From Candidatus Aminicenantota bacterium (GTDB lineage Bacteria; Acidobacteriota; Aminicenantia; Aminicenantales; JAFGAV01): 7,288 nt of DNA. The number at the start of each line of letters is the position of its first letter. The first letter of the stretch is position 1. Both the position numbers and the translations under genes were made by a program. The notes under the pieces were generated by a model, which was given only the letters and a program-made list of their open reading frames with translations, made no database searches and was not told where the DNA came from. Positions 1 to 4,960 of the stretch are shown in pieces. The stretch covers positions 1 through 7,288 of the forward strand of contig VGJG01000076.1 in assembly GCA_016867615.1 (NCBI GenBank). Direction: 5' to 3'.

Positions 1-906
1 GATGTCCCCGAACAGAGGCCGCTCGGGCTCGTAGCCGAACGACAGGGCATCGGCGGTCAGGACGTATTTGCCGTGGTAGGGCTTGGGCGTGAAGGCGAAG
101 TCGAGGGTGGCGATCTTCTCCAGCTTCTCCTTCTTCCCCATCTTGGACAGGGTCTTCTTCCTGGATTCGACCAGCCCCTGGAGACGGGCGCTGGCCCGGA
201 ACTTGGCGATGAAATTCTCGATCTCCTTGGCCTTGCGCTCGTCGTTGACGCGGGTCTTCTCGTAGGTCTCCTCGTCCTGGGCGATCTGGAGGTAGTACTT
301 GGACGTTCCGCCGGAGATCTTGCGCGCCTTCCGGCGATGGAGGCCCAGGACGTGCGTCACCACGCGGTCCATGAAGCTCCGGTCGTGGGTGATGAGCATC
401 AGCTCGCCCGGCCAGGAGGTAAGGTGGCGGGCCAGCCAGCGGATCGAGGTGATGTCCAGGAAATTGTTGGGCTCGTCGAGCAGGAGGAGGTTGTGCTCGG
501 CCAGGAGCACCTTGGCCAGGTTGAGCCGGACCTGAAAGCCGCCCGAGAGCTCCGCCGGCGGGCGTTCCAGGTCGGGGGGCTCGAACCCCAGCCCGGCGAG
601 GATCTTTTCCACCCTCCAGGTCTGGTCGGACTCCGCGGCCGGCAGGCCCGAAGCCGCCTCCTCGAGGACGGTCGGCCGGGTGAAGACGAGCTCCTGGCTG
701 ACATAGCCCAGGGTGTAGTTTCTGGGCTTGGAGATCGTCCCGGAGTCCGGCTCCTCGAGACCGGCCAGAATCCGGAACAGGGTGGACTTGCCGTGGCCGT
801 TGCGGCCCACGACGCCCACGCGCTCCCGGCGGTTGACCTTGAAAGAAACGCCGTCGAAGAGCTGCTGCTTGCCGTAGCTCTTGTAGAGTTCTTCAACGAC
901 GATCAT
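1..906 (-). CDS. ABC-F family ATPase (partial, C-terminus beyond window)
   Basis: ABC-F proteins are soluble twin-ATPase factors that act on the ribosome (E-site binding, relief of stalling or antibiotic protection); they are not transporters. The 302 visible residues hold the complete first ABC domain: Walker A GRNGHGKST at 34-42, signature LSGGFQVR at 120-127, Walker B LLLLDEP at 140-146 followed by NNFLD, and the H-loop ITHDRSF around His174. A charged linker rich in Lys, Arg and Glu (about 200-275), where the family carries its P-site-tRNA interaction motif, leads into the start of the second ABC domain before the window ends. No membrane segment is present. The ATG at 906 is preceded by GGGAGAG, a good ribosome-binding site. 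Walker B reads DEPNN where the family has DEPTN. The gene is divergent from mtgA. Family certain; exact subfamily (YheS/Uup-like or resistance type) undecided. Confidence 0.93.
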   Translation of the reverse strand, partial: MIVVEELYKSYGKQQLFDGVSFKVNRRERVGVVGRNGHGKSTLFRILAGLEEPDSGTISKPRNYTLGYVSQELVFTRPTVLEEAASGLPAAESDQTWRVEKILAGLGFEPPDLERPPAELSGGFQVRLNLAKVLLAEHNLLLLDEPNNFLDITSIRWLARHLTSWPGELMLITHDRSFMDRVVTHVLGLHRRKARKISGGTSKYYLQIAQDEETYEKTRVNDERKAKEIENFIAKFRASARLQGLVESRKKTLSKMGKKEKLEKIATLDFAFTPKPYHGKYVLTADALSFGYEPERPLFGDI

Positions 907-956
907 TTCTTGTTTCTCTCCCGCCGCGGCCCGATTCCCGGTCTCCGCGACCCCTC

Positions 957-984
957 ATTATATCCAAAATCGCCCGCATTTCAC
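957..984 (-). promoter_or_regulatory. Candidate sigma-70-type promoter for the ABC-F gene
   Basis: On the minus strand a perfect TATAAT (957-962) is preceded at 16 bases by GTGAAA (979-984), a 4 of 6 match to TTGACA. Transcription would start near 950, giving a leader of about 45 bases before the ATG at 906. The perfect -10 box in GC-rich surroundings is the main support; the -35 box is weak. Confidence 0.45.
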
Positions 985-1184
985 CCCTCCGCCTTTTCCC
1001 GAGCCCTTCCCCTCACCCCTGGTTTTCCTTTTTCATCTTCTCTTTTCTCTTCCTTCTTCTCTTCCTGTTCAGCCCTCTCCATAACGATGCGCTGCGGCTT
1101 GATCGCCGCCGCAAAACGCTATGGCTGAGGCGCCCGATCACGTTCCCTTTGATCGTGAAGAAGAGGCGCCGAAGCCCGCCGATC

Positions 1185-1213
1185 TTGCCCTCCGGAGCGA
1201 CGATCCTTATAAT
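1185..1213 (+). promoter_or_regulatory. Promoter for mtgA, predicted to give a leaderless mRNA
   Basis: TTGCCC (1185-1190) and a perfect TATAAT (1208-1213) are separated by 17 bases, the optimal spacing. A start 6-8 bases after the -10 box falls at 1219-1221, directly before the ATG at 1222. mtgA has no Shine-Dalgarno sequence at a usable distance (the nearest GGAG is about 25 bases upstream), which agrees with a leaderless transcript. Confidence 0.6.
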
Positions 1214-1221
1214 CTCCCCCT

Positions 1222-1977
1222 ATGAAGAGCTCACGCCGGCGCCTGCTCCTCATCCTGTTCCTCCCGATCTGGCTGGGGCTGGTCTTCGTCGCTTACAACC
1301 TTGTCCATCCCCCGGTCGGCCGGCTCAGGGACCACAACCCCGAGCTGACCTCCTTCCAGGAGCACCGCCTCGAGGAATGGATGAGAGAGGGCAGCAGTCG
1401 CCACATCACCTCGCGCTGGCGCCCCCTGTCGCGCATCTCGCCCTACCTCGCTCAGGCCGTGATCATCGCCGAGGACGACACGTTCTGGGAACACGGCGGG
1501 TTCGACTGGAAAGCCATGCGGGAGGCTATGGAGAAGAACCTGAAAAAGGGGACGCTTCGCCACGGCGGGAGCACGATCAGCCAGCAGCTGGCTAAAAACC
1601 TGTTTTTGAGCCCCTCGCGCAGCCTGGCGCGCAAGCTCCGCGAGGCGATCCTGACCTGGAGGCTGGAGCGGGCCCTGACCAAGAAGCGCATCCTGGAGAT
1701 CTATCTCAACGTCGTCGAATGGGGCGAGGGCGTTTTCGGCGCCGAAGCGGCCGCCGGGCACTACTACGGCAAATCCGCCGCGCGGCTCAGCCCCCAGGAA
1801 GCGGCCCGGCTGGCCGCCATCCTGCCCATGCCCCGCCGCTACACCCGGCGGTCCTTCCACGGTTCCCGCTACCTGGACGGGCGGGTCGAGGACATCGTGT
1901 CCGTCATGCGCAAGCGCGGCCTCACGCCCCAGGAGCCGCCGCCGCAAATCAATCCTTTTCTCGGCATCGCGTTCTAG
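1222..1977 (+). CDS. mtgA: Monofunctional biosynthetic peptidoglycan glycosyltransferase (GT51)
   Basis: The enzyme polymerises lipid II into glycan strands at the outer face of the cytoplasmic membrane. The 251 residues match the usual size of MtgA (about 240) and carry no transpeptidase domain. A basic N-terminus (KSSRRR) and one membrane anchor at about 8-27 precede the GT51 domain. All family motifs are present: motif I EDDTFWEHGGFD at 84-95 with catalytic Glu84, motif II GGSTISQQLAKN at 115-126, motif III RKLRE at 137-141 with the second Glu (141), and motif IV RILEIYLN at 156-163. The start at 1222 keeps the anchor complete; the next in-frame ATG (codon 54) would remove it. No ribosome-binding site precedes it, but a strong promoter ends just upstream. 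A tRNA gene follows 19 bases after the stop. No lesion is seen; likely functional. Confidence 0.96.
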   Translation: MKSSRRRLLLILFLPIWLGLVFVAYNLVHPPVGRLRDHNPELTSFQEHRLEEWMREGSSRHITSRWRPLSRISPYLAQAVIIAEDDTFWEHGGFDWKAMREAMEKNLKKGTLRHGGSTISQQLAKNLFLSPSRSLARKLREAILTWRLERALTKKRILEIYLNVVEWGEGVFGAEAAAGHYYGKSAARLSPQEAARLAAILPMPRRYTRRSFHGSRYLDGRVEDIVSVMRKRGLTPQEPPPQINPFLGIAF

Positions 1978-1984
1978 GTATAAT
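1956..1984 (+). promoter_or_regulatory. Candidate promoter for tRNA-Pro and the downstream epimerase
   Basis: A perfect TATAAT (1979-1984) begins two bases after the mtgA stop. TTTTCT (1956-1961) lies 17 bases upstream inside the mtgA coding region and matches TTGACA at only 3 of 6 positions. A start near 1991 would leave a 5' leader of about six bases before the tRNA, typical for tRNA genes. Confidence 0.5.
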
Positions 1985-1996
1985 GGACAGCCTGGC

Positions 1997-2074
1997 CGGG
2001 GAGTAGCGCAGTCTGGCTAGCGCACAGCGTTCGGGACGCTGGGGTCAGGGGTTCAAATCCCCTCTCCCCGACCA
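1997..2074 (+). tRNA. tRNA-Pro (anticodon CGG), 3' CCA encoded
   Basis: The cloverleaf folds completely. The acceptor stem is CGGGGAG (1997-2003) with CTCCCCG (2064-2070), the D stem GCGC/GCGC, the anticodon stem CAGCG/CGCTG around loop TTCGGGA with anticodon CGG at 2032-2034, and the T stem AGGGG/CCCCT with loop TTCAAAT. Discriminator A2071 is followed by encoded CCA (2072-2074). It reads the proline codon CCG. The C1-G72 pair, G35 and G36 fit proline identity. There is no T-run terminator after it, and the next gene starts 40 bases downstream. Confidence 0.97.
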
Positions 2075-2114
2075 CATCCATCCCCTTGAAGCCCGAAGAA
2101 AAGGACGGACCGGA

Positions 2115-3155
2115 ATGAGCAAATCCCACAAGACGGCATTGGACCTCCGGAGCAAGGACGACCTCATCCTCGTCGCGGGGGCCGGGGGGTTCATCGGCGG
2201 CTCCCTGGTGCGTTATTTCCGCGAGCAGGGATTCATCCGCCTGCGGGCCGTGGACAAGAAGCCCCTCGGCGACTGGTACCAGCGGACTCCGGGCGTGGAA
2301 AACCTCTGCTTGGACCTGAGCCGCGAGGAGAACTGCCGGCGCGCCTGCGAGGGAGCGGCCGAGGTCTACCAGCTCGCGGCCGACATGGGCGGCATGGGTT
2401 TCATCGAGCGCTTCCGCGTCGAATGCCTGCGGAGCGGCCTGATCAACACCCACATGGTCGAAGCCGCCTGGCGGGCCGGCGTCGACCGCTACTTCTTCTC
2501 CTCCTCGGCCTGCGCCTACAACACCGACCTGCAAAAAGACCCCAAGGTCCGCGCGCTGAAAGAATCCGACGCCTACCCGGCGCTGGCCGAGCGGGGCTAC
2601 GGCTGGGAAAAGCTCCTCTCCGAAATATTCTGCCAGGAGTACTGGGCCGAGCGGGGCCTGAAGACCTTCATCGCCCGCTTCCATAACGTCTACGGCCCCT
2701 GGGGCACCTGGGACGGGGGCCGGGAGAAAGCTCCCGCGGCCCTGTGCCGGAAGGTCATCCAGGCCAAGGACGAGGGTTCGCGGCGGATCGAAGTCTGGGG
2801 CGACGGGACCCAGACCCGAAGCTTCATGTACATCGACGACTGCCTCAAGGGCATCGACCTCATCGCCCACTGCGACCGTCTGATCGCCGTGCCCATCAAC
2901 CTCGGCTCGAAGGAGCTCGTCTCCGTTGACGGGTTGATCGCTCTCATCGAAGAGGCGGCCGGGGTCAAGGTCGAACGCGTCTACGACCCCGCGGCCCCCC
3001 GGGGCGTCGCGGGACGGAACAGCGACAACACGTTCATCCGCAGCGTCTTCGACTGGGAGCCGGACACGCCTCTCCGCACCGGCCTGGCCCGAACCTACGC
3101 CTGGATCGAGCAGCAGTATCTCGACCGCAAGGCCGGCAAGCGAACGGTCAGCTGA
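2115..3155 (+). CDS. GDP-mannose 3,5-epimerase family NAD-dependent epimerase (extended SDR)
   Basis: The family inverts C3 and C5 of GDP-D-mannose to give GDP-L-galactose and GDP-L-gulose, using bound NAD+ and cytosolic substrate. The 346 residues begin with the Rossmann motif GAGGFIG (22-28). AADMGGMGFI (88-97), FHNVYGP (189-195), GGREKAPAA (201-209), GDGTQTRSF (229-237) and GRNSDN (300-305) are very close to plant GME. Family catalytic residues are kept: Cys133 in SSSAC, Tyr162 and Lys166 of YxxxK, Lys205, and Arg301. The ATG at 2115 has AAGGA nine bases upstream. The gene sits 40 bases behind tRNA-Pro without its own promoter. No glycosyltransferase or ascorbate gene is visible nearby, so a role in supplying sugar for surface polysaccharide or glycolipid is inference. 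A related GDP- or dTDP-sugar epimerase is possible but less likely. Confidence 0.87.
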   Translation: MSKSHKTALDLRSKDDLILVAGAGGFIGGSLVRYFREQGFIRLRAVDKKPLGDWYQRTPGVENLCLDLSREENCRRACEGAAEVYQLAADMGGMGFIERFRVECLRSGLINTHMVEAAWRAGVDRYFFSSSACAYNTDLQKDPKVRALKESDAYPALAERGYGWEKLLSEIFCQEYWAERGLKTFIARFHNVYGPWGTWDGGREKAPAALCRKVIQAKDEGSRRIEVWGDGTQTRSFMYIDDCLKGIDLIAHCDRLIAVPINLGSKELVSVDGLIALIEEAAGVKVERVYDPAAPRGVAGRNSDNTFIRSVFDWEPDTPLRTGLARTYAWIEQQYLDRKAGKRTVS

Positions 3156-3176
3156 AGCCCGGTCGTCTCCCCCGTC

Positions 3177-3881
3177 TCAGGGACCATCGGGAGGCAGTTT
3201 GTCTTGGTTGAGGACCCTCCAGGCCGCTCCGCCCGGCCGGTAGGGCGACTCCCTGAGGCGGATCCGAATGGCCCGCAGGGAAAGCAGGACGCCCACCGCG
3301 ACGAGCGCCAGGGAGAAGAGGACCAGTCCCGGCACGTTGACCATCAGGAAGAAATTGTAAAAGCCGTGGAGGAACGCCGGCGCCAGAAGCGCCAGGGCCA
3401 ACAGCCCTCCTTTTTTCTTCTCATAAAATTTCGCGCCGCCGGCGAAAAAACCCATGACGATGCCGAAGATGGCATGAGCGGGCACGGCGAGGAACATCCG
3501 GACGATGGCCACGGCCAACCCCTTGTCCAGGACATAATAGACGTTCTCCAGCGTGGCGAAACCCAGGCTGATGAACCCGGCGTAGACGATCCCGTCGAAC
3601 GGCTCGTCGAAAAAGGGCTGGGGATAGAAGAACACCATCAGCACGAAGAATTTGCACAACTCCTCGGTCAGGCCCACGTAGAAGAAGGCTTCCACGAAAG
3701 GCGTGGATTGGCCCAGGAGCATCTCGATGGCCGCCGCAATGAACACGCTCGCGCTCCCCAGGAGGAAGGCCTTGATCAGCTTCGAGGAGGGCTCTTTTTC
3801 GTACCGGTCCCGGTAAGAGATGTAGGCGGCCAGGGCCAGGCCGGGCGCCACGGCCAGGGAGAACAGAATGAGGAAGGACAT
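3177..3881 (-). CDS. PrsW-type intramembrane metalloprotease family protein
   Basis: PrsW belongs to the CAAX-protease/ABI-like membrane protease superfamily; in Bacillus it makes the first cut in an anti-sigma factor. The 234 residues (B. subtilis PrsW is about 218) form roughly seven membrane segments: near 2-22, 36-57, 64-88, 97-117, 122-147, 158-180 and 182-204, with a basic cytosolic tail. Expected motifs are present: EExxK as Glu73-Glu74-Lys77, Asp96-Gly97 with ATLEN including Glu112, His136 in VPAHAIFG, and His172 in LHGFYN. It is last in a tight operon, starting six bases after the DUF362 stop and in the same frame. GGAG touches the ATG directly, so translation probably depends on coupling. 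No anti-sigma factor or sigma gene lies in the window, so the substrate is unknown. Confidence 0.87.
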   Translation of the reverse strand: MSFLILFSLAVAPGLALAAYISYRDRYEKEPSSKLIKAFLLGSASVFIAAAIEMLLGQSTPFVEAFFYVGLTEELCKFFVLMVFFYPQPFFDEPFDGIVYAGFISLGFATLENVYYVLDKGLAVAIVRMFLAVPAHAIFGIVMGFFAGGAKFYEKKKGGLLALALLAPAFLHGFYNFFLMVNVPGLVLFSLALVAVGVLLSLRAIRIRLRESPYRPGGAAWRVLNQDKLPPDGP

Positions 3882-3887
3882 CTCCGC

Positions 3888-4958
3888 TCAATCCCTGATG
3901 ACGAGCTCGTAGTCCAAAGACCCGAGCCCGATGCGGCTTCCGTGGTTCAGCTGGACGGACCAATCGATATCATACCCCTTGCGGAAGACGTCCCCGCCGG
4001 ACCGCTCCATGACGAGGTCGATCGAAGCCTTGTCCAGGGCCAGCGGGTCGGAGGAGGCCAGGAGGCCGATGTCGTCCACGACCGGCTTCTGGGCCCGGGC
4101 CATGCAGTCGCAATCCTTGGTGATGTTCAAGGCGAAATTCAGGTAGGCCGCCCTTTCGCCGAACAGGGAATGGACGGCATAGGCGTACTCGGCCATCTTC
4201 TCCTGAAGCCGGACGGCGTCCTCATCCCAGCGCATCTTGATCGCGCCGGATTTGCAGACCACGAGGCATTCGCCGCATCCGATGCATCGGTCGTCTTGGA
4301 TGCGGACGCTGCCCTCCCCCTGAACGATCGCCCCCGCGGAGCAATAGTCCAGGCAGATCCCGCAGTTGGAGCAGGCCTTGGCCTTGACCGTGGGATGGAC
4401 ATCGGAATGCTGTTCCAGTTTCCCCGCCCGGGAGGCGCAGCCCATGCCCAGGTTTTTGACCGCCGCCCCGACGCCGGCGATGATGTGCCCGGTGATGTGG
4501 CTGAAGCAGACCAGAAAATCCGCATGAACGATCCCCGAGGCCAGCTTGGCGGTCTTGACCCGACTTAAGCCGACCTTGACCTCCTCGCTGTCCCGGCCGA
4601 TGAGCCCGTCGGCGATGAGCAGGGGGACGACGACCCGGTCCGCGGAGAAGCCGTGATCCCAGGCCAGGCGCACGTGCTCCACGGCGTTCGCCCGGGGTCC
4701 GGTGTAGAGGGTGTTGGTGTCGGTGAAGAACACGCGCCGCGAGCGGCGCCTCAGGCGGTCGACGACCCGCGTCAGCCAGGCGGGTTGGATGTAACCCTTG
4801 TTGTGCTTCTCCCCGAAGTGCGTCTTCAGGGCGACGAAGGATTCCTCCCCGATCCTCTCCTCGAAGCCCAGCTCCAGGAAGAGGCGCTCGGCTTTTCGGG
4901 CCAGGTCCTCGGCCGGCTCCGAGGCTGAGGCGGGGCTGAAGAAAACGCGGGCGCCCAT
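3888..4958 (-). CDS. DUF362 domain protein with two [4Fe-4S] ferredoxin motifs
   Basis: The 356-residue protein has a DUF362 domain with an embedded bacterial-type ferredoxin module. Cluster motifs are Cys196, 199, 202, 206 and Cys225, 228, 231, 235, both CxxCxxCxxxC. Other features include KTHFGEKHNKGYI near 45-57, HITGHIIAGVGAAVKNLGMG at 154-173, and DCDCM at 282-286, whose Cys283 and Cys285 could bind a further metal. No signal peptide or membrane segment is seen, so it is likely cytosolic. DUF362 proteins are frequent in anaerobes but their reaction is unknown to me; electron transfer or a redox step is inference. The ATG at 4958 lies two bases after the aminotransferase stop, with GGCGGA as ribosome-binding site. 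The frame stays open far upstream, but that part is Pro/Arg/Gly-rich and antisense-like to nothing known, overlapping the aminotransferase in another frame. Confidence 0.9.
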   Translation of the reverse strand: MGARVFFSPASASEPAEDLARKAERLFLELGFEERIGEESFVALKTHFGEKHNKGYIQPAWLTRVVDRLRRRSRRVFFTDTNTLYTGPRANAVEHVRLAWDHGFSADRVVVPLLIADGLIGRDSEEVKVGLSRVKTAKLASGIVHADFLVCFSHITGHIIAGVGAAVKNLGMGCASRAGKLEQHSDVHPTVKAKACSNCGICLDYCSAGAIVQGEGSVRIQDDRCIGCGECLVVCKSGAIKMRWDEDAVRLQEKMAEYAYAVHSLFGERAAYLNFALNITKDCDCMARAQKPVVDDIGLLASSDPLALDKASIDLVMERSGGDVFRKGYDIDWSVQLNHGSRIGLGSLDYELVIRD

Positions 4959-4960
4959 GC

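Larger units (their letters stand above)
907..1221. other. Divergent intergenic region, 315 bases, pyrimidine-rich on plus strand
   Basis: This lies between the minus-strand ABC-F gene and the plus-strand mtgA. It contains a pyrimidine-rich stretch (about 981-1080, with 1023-1066 nearly pure C/T), a nested inverted repeat at 1129-1170, a small GCGGC/GCCGC inverted repeat at 1094-1109, and promoter-like elements for both flanking genes. Two minus-strand micro-ORFs (981-1082, 33 codons; 893-979, 28 codons) and one plus-strand micro-ORF (1121-1225, 34 codons, sharing ATGA with mtgA) are open here. None of the three has convincing codon bias, so they are not called as genes. No RNA gene was recognised. 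Confidence 0.6.

Noticed and set aside
73..1128. Long plus-strand open frame opposite the ABC-F gene
   Set aside because: Antisense to a gene with intact ABC motifs; its product is Gly/Leu/Glu-rich without any recognisable domain and runs into the pyrimidine tract.
3204..4568. 454-codon plus-strand open frame opposite PrsW and DUF362
   Set aside because: Rich in Gly, Gln, His, Asp and Glu with no domain; the opposite strand encodes clear motifs in both genes. A shadow caused by GC-rich codon use.
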